64,000 nucleotides of DNA from Schistocerca nitens (lineage: Eukaryota > Arthropoda > Insecta > Orthoptera > Acrididae). Shown here in pieces: positions 12,298 to 23,574 of the stretch. The notes beneath the pieces were generated by a model, which had not been told where the DNA came from, did no database searches, and worked only from the letters and a program-made list of their open reading frames with translations. The position numbers were made by a program, and so were the translations under genes. Positions within the stretch are counted from its first letter, which is position 1. Every line of letters begins with the position of its first letter. Where the stretch lies: NCBI RefSeq assembly GCF_023898315.1, contig NC_064614.1:1057232432-1057296431 (forward strand). The letters run 5' to 3'.

Positions 12298-12335
12298 CCC
12301 TGCAGTTTGTCGGTTTTGCTAATGTTTACCCTGTA

Positions 12336-13135
12336 CTGTCTTTCGCAGATGTCTTCTGTAGCTTTTCTCTTAAGATCAAAAACTATTTTCTGACTATGAA
12401 TTTTGCCACCCGCTTTTTCTGCATGGTTGTGGCCATCTTGACTCTCGAGCACATCTGTGTCTTCTGTGGCTCATCTTCAGACCTTCATGCATATTGATGG
12501 ACAATGGCTGTACATAGAACAGGTACCACTAAATGACGATAGTCAGTTTATTAATAATACCACAGTTCAGCCACAGGTTATAAAGAAATAATTCATTTCC
12601 ACAACACTTTTACAATAACTAATATCCTCATTAATACGTAATGCTTCACAACCTTCTTTACAACAAACAAAATATTCCTCTTCATCGTCTATCACTGAGT
12701 CACCATAGCCATCATCGTACCTAATACCACGAACATCATCAACATATTCTCTCCTCACTCTGACAAAGTACACTGCATGTCCACCCAATTCGATTTATAC
12801 CTTCTTCAATTAACACATCTAACTCAATTGGTTCTTTCATCACTCCTTCAATTCGTAAGCACAGTAATCGTGCAAATCAGTTATCTGCTTACTTTCTTAT
12901 AAGTGTCAAGCTCCTACCAAATAACAATAGTCTGATAAGTTATTTACTTCTTCATGTGTTTCATTTATGCATGTATGTTCCTCGTCCTTTCCTGCAACTT
13001 TCAGTTTAATTGATATTATGTTGGTAGGATAACAAACATTCTTAAAATTATTACTGGTTATGCTTTTCCATTACGGATATTTTAGAACCGTGACTGTATA
13101 TTGAATGTAAATAAGTTATACAGAACTGCAACCAG
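12336..13135. other. Spacer; a minus-strand acidic ORF of unknown origin at 12567-12788
   Basis: No known gene or repeat is recognised. A minus-strand ORF of 73 codons at 12567-12788 has a run of acidic residues and several cysteines. The minus-strand frame upstream (about 12790-12880) also looks protein-like but lies in another frame. It could be a relic of a retroelement or gene; I do not recognise it. Confidence 0.25.
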
Positions 13136-13340
13136 TCACTTTTTGAATAATTATGTTTTATTCCATGAACCGGTTTTCGAACCTTTTCAGATTCATCCTC
13201 AGATGGAGTTACATCATTACTGGTAGCATAATGCTGGGTGCTGGCTCTATGGCAGAAAGATGGGTCACATTTTAATGTATCGCCATGACTACAGCTTATC
13301 TGTCGATATGGATGTAAATTTAGTTTTTACATTGCACCAT
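13136..13340 (-). repeat. Interspersed repeat with an accggttttcgaacc core
   Basis: The text around 13150-13215 (ttccatgaaccggttttcga, followed by ttttcagattcatcctcag) matches a repeat tail I know from many insect genomes, recalled rather than searched. The repeat runs up to the truncated end of the mariner relic near 13340, so one of the two probably inserted next to or into the other. Confidence 0.45.
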
Positions 13341-14344
13341 TTAGATTGTCATCGATGAAATAGGGGCCAATTATCCTTCCTCCATAATGGCGCAACATAC
13401 ATTAACCCGCCAAGATCGCTGATGTTCCACTTGTCGCAGTCATCGTGGATTTTCCTTTGCCCAGTAGTGCATATTATGCCGGTTTACGTTACAACTGTTG
13501 GCGAATGACGCTTCGACGCCAAATAGAACGCGTGCAAAAATCTGTCATTGTACGGTAATTTCTCTTATGCCCAGTGGCAGAACTGTACACGACGTTCAAA
13601 GTCGTCGCCATGCAATTCCTGGTGCATAGAAATATGGTACGGGTGCAATCGATGTTGATGTAGCATTCTCAACACCGACATTTTTGAGATTCCTGATTCT
13701 CGCGCAGTTTGTGTGCTACTGATGTGCGGATTACCCGTGACTGCAGCTAAAACACCCACTTGGGCATCATCATTTGTTGCAGGTCGTAGGTGACGTTTCA
13801 CACGTGACTGAACACTTCCTATTTCCTTAAATAACGTAACTATCCGCCGAACGGTCCGGACACTTGGATGATGTCTTCCAGGATACCGAGCAGCGTAAAT
13901 AGCACACTCCCGTTGATTTTGATCACAATAGCCATACATCAAAACGATATCGACCTTTTCCGCAATTGGTAAACGGTCAATTTTAAAACGGGTAATGTAT
14001 CCCGAAGCAAATACCGTCCGCACTAGCGGAATGTTGCGTGATACCACGTACTTATACGTTTGCGACTATTACAGCGCCATCAATAACAAAGCGAAAAAAG
14101 TGGTCCAACTAAAACATTCATATTCCTTTACGTACTACACGAATATGTGATAAAAATGGGGGTTCCTATTTAAAAAACGCAGTTGATATCCGTTTGACCT
14201 ATTTCAGCGCCATCTAGCGGGCCAACCATAGCGCCATCTGGTTTCCCCCTTGAAGCTAGACAAGTTTCGTTGTTTGTAGTTTTTTCGTTCGCTGCATGTT
14301 TTGTGAGATATTTGGCCCGGTCACTATCGATGGACCGTCCTGTA
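13341..14344 (-). mobile_element. DUF4817-type mariner-like element, right end intact
   Basis: On the minus strand it begins at about 14344 (atacaggacggtccatcgat), an end I recognise as the terminus of a common arthropod IS630-Tc1-mariner-like family. Blocks such as agcgccatctagcgggccaa and agcgccatctggtttccccc (14208-14250) are characteristic of its leader. The left end is truncated near 13341, where another repeat begins. Confidence 0.75.
13430..14047 (-). pseudogene. Transposase relic of a DUF4817-type mariner-like element
   Basis: The open part (13565-14047, 160 codons) has the N-terminal helix-turn-helix region (R-Y-P-G-R-H-H-P-S near residue 55), a second helix-turn-helix (S-G-I-S-K-M-S-V-L-R-M-L near residue 120) and H-P-Y-H-I-S-x-H-Q-E-L-H-G-D-D-F, a signature of the family. 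Past 13565 the frame is lost; in another minus-strand frame at about 13430-13490 comes H-Y-W-A-K-E-N-P-R and R-Q-V-E-H-Q-R, the segment after the first catalytic Asp. About 80 bp, including that Asp, are missing or scrambled. Inactive. Confidence 0.8.
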
Positions 14345-15187
14345 TAACAGATTCGCCCCGATGGGCAATGAATCCACCACCTTCAATGCGGATGCACAAG
14401 TACGTTCGACTTCCTAGGAAGTCTCATAGCAGCGAGCGTGGAGGGCATGGACGGAGACTGCGGATTGGTCTACTGGGTGCGAATGAGGGTCAGCCGAGAG
14501 GCATGCCCAGATAGTCCGTGCAGTGCGATAAACAGCGTGTCCGGCATTAACGCAACTGCCTAGTCAGAATTAGATCTCAAGTTCGTATCCCGATCCAGCG
14601 TCAATTTTCATTTGTCGCCGCTCATTACGCATAAAGTCCCAATATATCGGATATCAATAGTTCCTTGTCTTTCTTTCCTTCCCCTTCCACATTCAATTTC
14701 CGTAATACAAACAGATACATGGAGAGACTCAAGCAAAACGCACGAGCGTCTTAGTTTTATAGTGTCCGCGCAGGTACTACTAGCAGAGGCGTTTCGAGCT
14801 GACTAAAACTCGTATAGTTGATGAGTGTACCTTGCAAACATAGCCGGCGTCCGTGCCTGAAACACTAGATAGCCCGCCGTTACGCAGAACACTCGCATAC
14901 GCAGCAGATACAGGACCCATCCCGCACAAGGTCAGGCTTGCTTCGTCATGGCACGCCCAAGCCTGCAGGAGCGATGCACAGCACAGATAACATCTGTGCT
15001 CGAGTGGGATGTTTTTCGCTGTTATCAGGACCAGGTGACTTGATTATCAGCGTAACCAACAGAGGGCGTGCCAAGGTAGTTAGACGTAACATTCGTTTAT
15101 TTCTAGAAATTTACACTGTTTACTGCTACCACTGCCTTAGTTATCTCATTCTTGAATTCTTCCAAGCGGCATCAAGTAAGAACTTAG
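14345..15187. other. Spacer, nothing recognised
   Basis: Moderately GC-rich stretches alternate with AT-rich ones. Short ORFs on the plus strand show no known motif. I see no gene, RNA or clear repeat. Confidence 0.3.
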
Positions 15188-15430
15188 CGAGATGGCGTCG
15201 TGATAGGACACTGACTGGTGTCGCACTGTGGATGGCAGCGGTTCAAATCCTCTTTCGTCCATCCAAATATAGGTTTAGCGTGGTTTAACTGAGTGGGAAA
15301 GGAAAGTGCCGGAATGGTTCGTTTGAAAATGGCGCAATCGAATTCCTTCTCCATCCTCGCGCATTAAGAGCTTGTGCGTCGACTCCAATGACCTCATCGT
15401 CAACGGTGCGTTAAACGCATACCATTTCTC
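15188..15430 (+). mobile_element. Diverged tRNA-related SINE (family C)
   Basis: The head gatggcgtcgtgataggaca and the B-box-like ggttcaaatcc (near 15240) are followed by the body landmarks tgccggaatggttcgtttga, ttccttctccatcctcgcgc and ccaatgacctcatcgtc. This is the layout of a widespread insect SINE I know from memory. The copy has many substitutions and no clear target duplication. Confidence 0.65.
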
Positions 15431-17263
15431 AGGAAAGAGAAAAATCGACGACTTTCGCTAGCCCCGTAAGAAATGTTAAAAAAAAGAACAACAAGGAAAA
15501 AGGCGTCGCGATCGGAGGTCGCAGAAACAACTTATTAAGAAAGTCTCTTCGACCTAAGCAAAGCTCCAAATGATAGTAAACACTTAAAAATTACAACAAT
15601 ATCATCGTTATTATTACTTTTCAGTGTATTTAAATAATTATATACTCAAAGTAATGAAATGTTACATGATCATGTGTATTCTTTAGAAGTAAATATAGGT
15701 AAATGAAAACATAGTCAAAAAGATTCTCTACCGTAAAAAAGCCAGAAAAGCACGCACAGGCACCTGTAGTGAGAATATAAATTATAACTGGATTTTCATT
15801 AACGTCAATTGTGCATCCTCCAAGCGCGATAAGAATTAATGCTATCAGAGTTTCGATATACATTGATGTGCCAAACATTATAGCGAACGCTTAATACCGT
15901 GTTGTTACGATGAGTCTCCAGAAAAAATTTTGCCATTATTATCTCAGGCCAAGTTACTTTTATGGAATACCTGTAAGTGCCACTCATACATGCCACTATT
16001 TTTTTCAAAATTATTAGATAGTCTCTATAAATAACGGTCGGAACGTTACACCGATCGTTCAATTTGGAAGTCGTTCATCAGAATGTCAACTTCTAAGTTG
16101 ATTACTCTTATGGGAATTCTGAATCGCAAGTCTGTTGCAAGTCAGTACTCTGGTTATTGACTTCTCAGGTGAAACTATGTCAAGTGGGCAAACATTAGAC
16201 ACATTGTGTATCACTGAACCAACCAGAGGTCCTTGCCGACCGTGCAGCACGGTTGCAGCGGTGCGAAAAGCTTTCATTCTGATTTTCTCTCCCTTCTCGT
16301 CTAGACCCTTCCTCGTGTTGTATTCGATGGTTACGGACGACGCGTGTCGCATTTCGTTTCTTATGGATGCTGGGTATTTGAAGTGAGGTTATTTTCTGAT
16401 GTCCATTCTCATGCAACGACAGAATTACGTTGAGGTGGCAGCGTGAATTTGCAGCTTGGCGTAATATTCCATTTTGCAAACATTTCAGGTCCCTAAACAT
16501 ACCTTCATACGTATTCGGACTTAACGCCGTTCGAAAAGGTAGATCGTTCCATGGCCGTTTCATTTCTTCATTCGTGAAGTTTGCATACTTACTCCAACAC
16601 ATTTGCGCTAAATGAAATGTGTTTGGGATTTGCTGATGTGCATTTTCTTCGCTTTTACATAATTTTTCATAAACCGTAGATTTTCATATCACGTCATCCG
16701 TCATAGGACAAGAGTAACTTTTTTTTTGTTACTGCGTTTGAATTGAATTTTAATAAAGAGAAATATAACTAAAACATCTACATGCTTTTTCCTTTCCCAG
16801 TCACCCTGGTAGTAAATTTCGAATGCACACTTTGTTTTATACTAATCTAATAGTTTGAACTTAATACGAGCACACGCGTTTTTTCAGTTCTTTCTTCAGT
16901 GGGGATATTATTGAATATGAAAGAAAACAGCAGTAAACAGGAAATTCTTCAAAACTGGAATCAGCATATGATTTCCCATTCCTTTGCATGTCGTGGTAAC
17001 TGAGGTCTCTGAGACCACGAGACTGATTCTTGTTTTGCAAATAATGCTTGACAAGACTGTTATATTTCATGTTCCCGTATGGATAAAAGTTAAGGAATTG
17101 AGTATGACGTTCACATCCTTGTTGCGCGTGGTCTCCTTAGAAGGACAATCAAGTATATATTCACTAAATCAGATTACGGAATTCCGAGAAGTACTCGTTA
17201 CTTGAAATACATTCAGATAATCATTCATGCCATCGTTTCGATTCGTTCCGTTACGTAATATAA
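15431..17263. other. Spacer; two overlapping minus-strand ORFs at 16086-16602 unidentified
   Basis: Mostly AT-rich. On the minus strand 16195-16602 (135 codons) and 16086-16352 (88 codons) are open in different frames and overlap. Neither shows a domain I recognise. Together they could be a frameshifted gene or retroelement relic, or chance. No splice pattern settles it. Confidence 0.25.
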
Positions 17264-17275
17264 GCGTCTCCTACT

Positions 17276-17472
17276 AAATGGTTCAAATGGCTCTGAGCAC
17301 TATAAGACTTACCATCTGAGATCATCAGACCCCTAGAACTTCGAACTACTTAAACCTAACTAACCTAAGGACATCACACACATCCATGCCCGAGTCAGGA
17401 TTCGAACCTGCGACCGTAGCGGTCGCGCAGTTCCTGACTGAAACGGCTAGAACCGCTCGGCCACAGCGGCCG
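17276..17472 (-). mobile_element. tRNA-Leu-like SINE (family A)
   Basis: Full-length family A copy on the minus strand, with head, B-box and the conserved end. It is flanked by a perfect 12-bp target duplication, gcgtctcctact, at 17264-17275 and 17473-17484. Confidence 0.95.
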
Positions 17473-17639
17473 GCGTCTCCTACTCATGAATATGTTTATA
17501 ATACTGTGGTCAGATGGCTATAACAATTATTTCTTGGTGTCAAAATTTTGTATAAAAAAATGACACATTTTCATGGCATCGCACTGAAGTCAATACAATA
17601 TACAAATGTCCCTGTTGTGGGTACTGTCTGCCTCAGGTA

Positions 17640-17835
17640 GACCGGTCACCTAGTGCAGGCCATGAATTACATTGAATTTGCAGCTTGACTTCACTCCGGC
17701 GACTTGTGTGTCGATGAGAATGACATGATGATGAAAACAATACAACACCAATCCCCGAGTGAAAAATTCGCCGACCCGGCCGGGAGTCGAACCTAGTCCC
17801 CTGGCGTGACATTCTGTGGCTCTGACCACTCACGT
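17640..17835 (-). mobile_element. tRNA-related SINE (family D)
   Basis: On the minus strand it reads gtggtcagagccacagaatg, then a B-box ggttcgactcc in a ggttcgactcccggccgggt context, then a body with catcatcatgtcattctcat, cacaagtcgccggagtga and aggtgaccggtctacctgag. I recognise this layout from common insect SINEs. Target duplications were not resolved. Confidence 0.75.
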
Positions 17836-17894
17836 GGAGAACGCAGGAAGTGTCTCAACTCGAGTACCCATCAACTTCGCTCGGCGGAAAAGGT

Positions 17895-18937
17895 GGCAAA
17901 AGAAGCGAACACGTGTCTCGGCTTATCTGTAGATACTCGACTTTTTCTGAGAAAACCACTGTCAAAGTCTTCAAGATTACTTGTGTGCCTTTTAACGAGT
18001 AGATAGTTAAAGTGAAGAAGTGACACACTTGACGGCGTCGCGGCTTTGCACTTTTGCGTCCCCCGTTTAAAACCCGATTATTATTTTCATTTTTGTTTCC
18101 ATTTATCTACCAGCGTCCGTGGATTACTAAACGAATGTTTTCCCACGTGCACTGAAATAACGTTGTCCTTATTCCACTAAGTGTATGTACGTTAAATGAA
18201 TTTTTTCAATGAGAAAATTATTTAAAACTGCTTTCTGTGCAATTCCTGTAGTGTGTTTTGATTGATAATCAATTGCAAGCAACTGTTTTTCGAAAAGTGA
18301 TTCATTTTGCGCAGTTTCCCACGAAATTATTGCCAACGTGTCACAACGTTTATTTCCCCGCGTGAGATTCGTACTAAGAAATGTCACTATAGAAAACCTG
18401 TCTTCGAGCAATGCTTTTGGTAATTGGAATTTCTATGTGTAGAATGTTTCTACGGTCGGTATTATTCAAAGGAATGTTCCAAATCTTACTGAAGAATAAG
18501 CATGAGAATAAGATGTAAGAATTGGATTAAGATTTGATGTAAGACTGACATATATGAATATGAAAACTTAAAAAGACTTTAACAGCTGAAAATAGCACAC
18601 ACACACATATGTAACAAATGCGAAGCGCAGTTGTAGTATTTACAATTAATACCACTCCCATGTATCTCCTAACTCGATAAGAAACATACGTGTAGTAAGC
18701 TTCTACAGACGTAGGTAGATAAATGAAAATAAAAATGAAATAAATAAAAACAATAATCAGGTTTCATAACGGAGCCCAAAAGTGAGAGCCCGAGATGCTA
18801 ATGAATGTGCCACCATTCCTACCGAGATTATTGGAGGCTGTAAGAAATCTAAATTACGTCGCAGTCTTTGACGGTATTTACTCAGACAGGGTCAAGTGTC
18901 TACGGATAAGCCGAGACTCGTGTTCGTTTATTTTGAC
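17895..18937. repeat. Long-range inverted repeat, 78-bp arms about 0.9 kb apart
   Basis: 17895-17972 and 18861-18937 are inverted copies at roughly 75-80% identity by eye. The best-conserved core is ggataagccgagac (right arm) against gtctcggcttatct (left arm). The DNA between is AT-rich with no gene. It could be a fold-back element or two opposite copies of one repeat. Confidence 0.6.
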
Positions 18938-18973
18938 ACTTCATCAATTGAATGCAATTTCTGGGAAATCTCA

Positions 18974-19172
18974 AATGCTTCAAATGACTCTGAGCACTAT
19001 GGGACTTAACATCTGAGGTCATCAGTCCCCTAGCACTTAGAACTACTTAAACCTAACTAACCTAAGGACATCACACACATCCATGCACGAGGCAGGATTC
19101 GAACCTGCATCCGTAGCGGTCGCGCGGTTCCAGACTGAAGCGCCTAGAACCGCTCGGCCACACCAGCCGGCT
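18974..19172 (-). mobile_element. tRNA-Leu-like SINE (family A)
   Basis: Full-length copy on the minus strand with a 10-bp target duplication ggaaatctca at 18964-18973 and 19173-19182. Confidence 0.9.
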
Positions 19173-19182
19173 GGAAATCTCA

Positions 19183-19559
19183 TTATGGCACTCTCCTCGT
19201 CTCACGACATTCTGCAGTGCTAACCATTCCGCAGGTGAGGTGGACTAGATACGCAAGAAAGTGTAGGAGGTTCAGAAATTCCTCGGCTACACATACACGC
19301 TCCTTGGACACAGGGCCACCCAAGAACCGATGTGTGAACCTCAACGGAGGCGGAGAATCTGTGATTTCTTAGAACTAGCTCGCTCATAACCTGTGCATTG
19401 TCGTCTGTGGTCGACGTCGATGGGCTTCGCGACCAAGATCACCGTCTTCTGTGCGGCTTTGGTCGCATTGTAGAAGCCCTTTCACCAAGCCTGTACGTCG
19501 GACATGGTCCACATAACGTCAGAATTTCGCGGTGACTGTGGTTTCCCATTAAGAATCGT
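19183..19559. other. Spacer, possibly the decayed end of the neighbouring Tc1-like relic
   Basis: No frame is readable here. Because a Tc1-like relic lies immediately to the right on the minus strand, its C-terminal region may once have reached into this stretch. Confidence 0.25.
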
Positions 19560-20122
19560 GTTATCCCGTGTACTTTAACTTTGGAATGCGTTTCCAGCTG
19601 CCGCGCCATTTCGCTCTCTCACTGCGATCCGCCTGTTATCCTCATCGTAACAGAATTGTATCTGCAGGGAACCGAAGACATAAGAACTTCATCCACAGTT
19701 CACCTGCGATGATTCCACCTCCACTGCAATCGTAAAAAGAAGTCGTTGGGTGACTGTGGGAACATTTAGGGAGCGTGTGGTGCGGAGCTTCCTAAGCAAC
19801 GATGTACTCTGAAACGTGTGCTCCAAAATACTTGTGCCTTCACCAGCGTTCTACTTTGACGTCAGATCTGCCACATATCACCGCCTATCGTATGTTACAG
19901 AGTCGGATAAACTACGACCTCCACGTTCTGCGATGAGGCGTGGACGCCCTTTCCTCGTCGTCTACAAGTGGTTTCATTGTGCAGCCACATTCTGTAGACG
20001 CCCACGACTGTAGGACGCGAACAGCCAACCATCTTCGCCGTTTCCGATATCCACATTCCCAAAGACCCAGCCACAACAATCTGCTCTTTGTCAAAGCCAC
20101 TTATGTCACTGTATTTCTCCAT
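19560..20122 (-). pseudogene. Tc1-like transposase relic
   Basis: The N-terminal 75 codons are open from 20122 down to 19895 and match the start of Tc1-type transposases: S-x-F-D-K-E-Q-I-V-V-A, then I-S-E-T-A-K-M-V-G-C-S-R-P-T-V-V, the paired-like helix-turn-helix. After stop and frame changes further pieces can be read in other minus-strand frames, including F-C-Y-D-E-D-N-R-R-I-x-V near 19620, which corresponds to the region after the first catalytic Asp. No inverted repeats were found. The element is heavily decayed and cannot be active. Confidence 0.65.
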
Positions 20123-20557
20123 TTGCGGCCCTCGCCGGCGCTAAAATGATTCCCCACTAGAACTCTGCTATGCATATAAACGTTGCCACAAAGCCACCAG
20201 GTGGCATTCTGTTTCGCGGAATTGCAATGGTTGTAATGTTTTGACACACAGGTATATATACGAGGAGACGTACATTACTTTATACCTACAAACACTTATC
20301 TCTAGATATTTTACGTAAAATTCTCCATTTTACAAATGCAATGTAATAGAATTTCACTATAGTGTCCTTCCTGATACTTTTTGCAACACATTCCTGTTTC
20401 TAATTCTGTTTCATCTATTTTCACATTATATGTTCTACTTTACTACCAGAACCAGTACTCAGGTGCTTAGTAGCGACACGCATTTTATGAGAATTAAATT
20501 TTTCAGGCAATTCGAGCCCATTCGCACGTCTTTGATGTGTAGCCCTCAAACAGAGAT
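20123..20557. other. Spacer, nothing recognised
   Basis: AT-rich sequence between two Tc1-like elements, without a visible gene or repeat. Confidence 0.3.
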
Positions 20558-20660
20558 CTACACTACTGGCCATTAAAATTGCTACACCAAGATGAAATGC
20601 AGATGATAAACGGGTATTCATTGGATAAATATATTATACTAGAACTGACACGTGATTACA

Positions 20661-20858
20661 AATGGTTCAAATGGCTCTGAGCACTATGGGACTCAACTGC
20701 TGAGGTCATAAGTCCCCTAGAACTTAGAACTACTTAAACCTAACTAACCTAAGGACAGCACACACATCCATGCCCGAGGCAGGATTCGAACCTGCGACCG
20801 TAGCGATCGCGCGGTTCCAGACTGTAGCGCCAGAACCGCTCGGCCACCAGCGGCCGGC
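20661..20858 (-). mobile_element. tRNA-Leu-like SINE (family A) nested in the Tc1-like element
   Basis: Full-length copy on the minus strand with a perfect 13-bp target duplication, acacgtgattaca, at 20648-20660 and 20859-20871. It lies between the left inverted repeat and the end of the transposase gene, so it is younger than the Tc1-like element. Confidence 0.95.
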
Positions 20859-20906
20859 ACACGTGATTACATTTTCAGGCAATTTGGGTGCACAGATCCT
20901 GAGAAA

Positions 20907-21926
20907 TCAGTAGCCAGAACAACCACCTCTGGCCGTAATAACGGCCTTGATACGCCTGGGCATTCAGTCAAACAGAGCTTGGATGGCGTGTACAGGTACA
21001 GCTGCCCATGCAGATTCAACACGATACCACAGTTCACCAAGAGTAGTCACTGTCGTATTCTGACGAGCCAGTTGCTCGGCCACCATTGACCAGATATCTG
21101 GAGAATGTGCTGACCAAGGCAGCAGTCGAACATTTTCTGTATCCAGGAAGGCCCGTACAAAAACTGCAACATGCCGTCGTGCATTATCCTGCTGAAATGT
21201 AGGGTTTCGCTGGGATCGAATGAAGGGTAGAGCCACGAGTCGTAACACATCTGAAATGTAACGTCCACTGTTCAAAGTGCCGTCACTGCGAACGAGAGTT
21301 GACCGAGACGTGTAACCAATGGCACCCCATACCATCACGCCGGGTGATACGCCAGTATGGCGATGACGAATACACGCTTCCAATGTGCGTTTACCGCGAT
21401 GTCGCCAAACACGGATGCGACCATCATGATGCTGTAAACAGAACCTGGATTCATCCGAAAAAATGACGTTTTGCCATTTGTGCACCCAGGTTCGTCGTAG
21501 AGTACACCATCGCAGGCGCTCATGTCTGTGATGCAGCGTCAAGGGTAACCGCAGTCATGGTCTCCGAGCTGATAGTCCATGCTGCTGCAAACGGCGTCGA
21601 ATTGTTCGTGCAGATGGTTATCTCGCAAAAGTCCCCAACTGTTGACTCAGGGATCGAGACGTGGCTGCACGTTCCGTTACAGTCATGCGGATAAGACGCC
21701 TGTCATCTCGACTGCTAGTGATACGAGGCCGTTGGGATCCAGCACGGCGTTCCGTATTACCCTCCTGAACAGACCGATTCCATATTCTGCTAAAAGTCAT
21801 TGGATCTCGACCAACGCGAGCAGCAATGTCGCGATACGATAAACCGCAATCGCAATAGGCTACAATCCGACCTTTATCAAAGTCGGAAACGTGATGGTAC
21901 GCATTTCTCCTCCTTACACGAGGCAT
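20907..21926 (-). pseudogene. Tc1-like transposase, frameshifted, third catalytic acid deleted
   Basis: The likely start is the Met at 21926 (M-P-R-V-R-R-R-N), just ahead of the first helix-turn-helix (F-D-K-G-R-I-V near residue 17). The frame changes between 21542 and 21618. The second part carries F-S-D-E-S-R-F-C with the first catalytic Asp, V-M-V-W-G-A-I-G and F-Q-Q-D-N-A with the second. Where the family has S-P-D-L-S-P-I-E-N-x-W this copy reads S-P-D-I-W-S-M-V, so the segment with the catalytic Glu is gone. A stop at 20964-20966 precedes the usual end (G-G-C-S-G-Y, stop at 20907). Several independent lesions make it inactive. Confidence 0.9.
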
Positions 21927-22147
21927 CACAACAATAACGCCTGTCAACTGCTGTTTGTGTATGAGAAATCGGTTGGAAACTTTCCCCATGTCAGCACGTT
22001 GTAGGTGTCGCCACCGGCGCCAACCTGGTGTGGATTCTCTGAAAAGCCAATCATTTGCATATCACAGTATCTTCTTTCAGTCGGTTAAATTTCGCGTTTG
22101 TAGCATGTCATCTTCGTGGTGTAGCAATTTTAATGGCCAGTAGTGTA

Positions 22148-23574
22148 GGTCATCTCACCAACCGCTCTTTACCTACACGTCTTGCGTCAAGCAGCATTTA
22201 CGTGACTATTTGAGTAAGAAATGTATTTTGCAATGCGTCTGAGAGGACCGAGCAGATCTTGATGCCCTTGGGTAACATGTAATCTCCCACGTCATATGAC
22301 TGATATTCTCAATCCAGGTACCGCCAGAGACAGCTCGCGATTATGTGACACAGCGCAAGTAAGAAAACTGTCGTGTTAATTTGGAATGAGTGTACCGCTG
22401 GACGGCATGAATTCCTCCGCCTTTCATTCCTAGGATTGTTATCATATTCACGCGTCAATCCTTCCGGCCCTTGTATTTTTTATTCCATGAGGACTATTGA
22501 TTAACACTTTCAGTTGATACCCTTTAGATCAAAGTTGAAACAATTGATTCTCCGTCGAAAAGTAAATAAATTAAGTGCAGAGGTAAACGATAAGGACATT
22601 TTTCGCCTTTGCTGCTGCAGCGACTCAGTAATAACCGACTTCGGTAGACCGAAAACTTTCCCACACTGTGGTTTTATGTATGTCACTATCCACTGTGCAG
22701 ACGAGCAGAAATAAAACATCGGCATGCTTTTCTCTGATACTGATGTCAACTCGTGCGTTTAAAAAGCTTTCTGCTAACATGAACAAGTATTGCTTGCTTG
22801 CCTTTCTAAAGTACTAAACGTTTCTGATGGTTATGTTAGTAAACACAAATGGAAACGGAAGAATTAATAATAAACTTCCGCCATCTAATATAATATTGAA
22901 AAGTACATGAAAAAGTAGACTGTTTTATTCATGGTCAGTATGTTAGTGATTTTATGAACCTTTCTGCAGTTCATAATCGTGTGAATATGAAAAGGTGAAA
23001 GGTGGTGTTACAACACTCGAGCGAATTCTTTAGCTTACATTCAAATGTCATAACTATACCTGACACTATTCTTAATATGGAAGAATATTTTCACCTATGC
23101 TTTATAAAACAATATAAAAGGTGTAACTAGCAATTCCTTCCATTAGAGCTGCAACAGGGATACCACGTCTTGAGTGCTTATAGACCTCACTGCAGATAGC
23201 AGCGGTGATGTACGATATTCGGCGGAGCAGCGCGTACGTACAACCAAGTGAATGGCCGGCGTATTCATAGAAAAACTGAGAAAATAATTTCCCCCGTATT
23301 TATTACAAGCAGTGCGGCACTCGATACGAAGTGTTTTTGCGATCAGCGTCCTATGGGGCGGGTTGGCCCTGGAGAGTGATGTTTGCTTAGTTCATCTCGC
23401 GGCCTCTGCTTGCGGCCAAACCACGGAGTCCTCAAGCCGAGCTGGTAGTAGTTACGAGAGTAAACATTATAGCTATATAGAGTATTGTCAGGCAGGAGAC
23501 AGAACGGCCCATCAGTGTGCATGATACCGTAACAACGTATCTTCATGACGATGTTGTGTTGCTAGTACTTTCAA
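22148..23574. other. Spacer, nothing recognised
   Basis: AT-rich. A minus-strand ORF at 22510-22749 and a plus-strand ORF at 23312-23524 have no known motif and overlap ORFs on the other strand. Confidence 0.3.

Larger units (their letters stand above)
9874..12333. mobile_element. Palindromic mariner-derived element, split by a LINE
   Basis: The ends are terminal inverted repeats: cagggtgagcattgac from 9874, and the inverted counterpart ending accctg at 12333. TA lies on both sides (9872-9873 and 12334-12335), the usual Tc1/mariner target. Inside, two arms of about 185 bp (9957-10140 and 10284-10468) are inverted copies of each other, with a 143-bp spacer. Each arm, read outward-in, encodes a short peptide like the N-terminus of a DUF4817-type transposase (compare 41741-41938). 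Only that end of a transposase is present, so the element is non-autonomous. The LINE at 10523-12297 interrupts the right inverted repeat; without it the repeat reads on through gtccctgcagtttgt. Confidence 0.8.
20561..22145 (-). mobile_element. Tc1-like transposon with both inverted repeats, inactive
   Basis: The terminal inverted repeats cactactggccattaaaatt (20561-20580 and onward) and their counterpart ending ggccagtagtg at 22145 match for about 29 bp. TA flanks both ends (20559-20560 and 22146-22147). It holds a minus-strand transposase pseudogene. A family A SINE (20661-20858) inserted near its left end afterwards. Confidence 0.95.
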
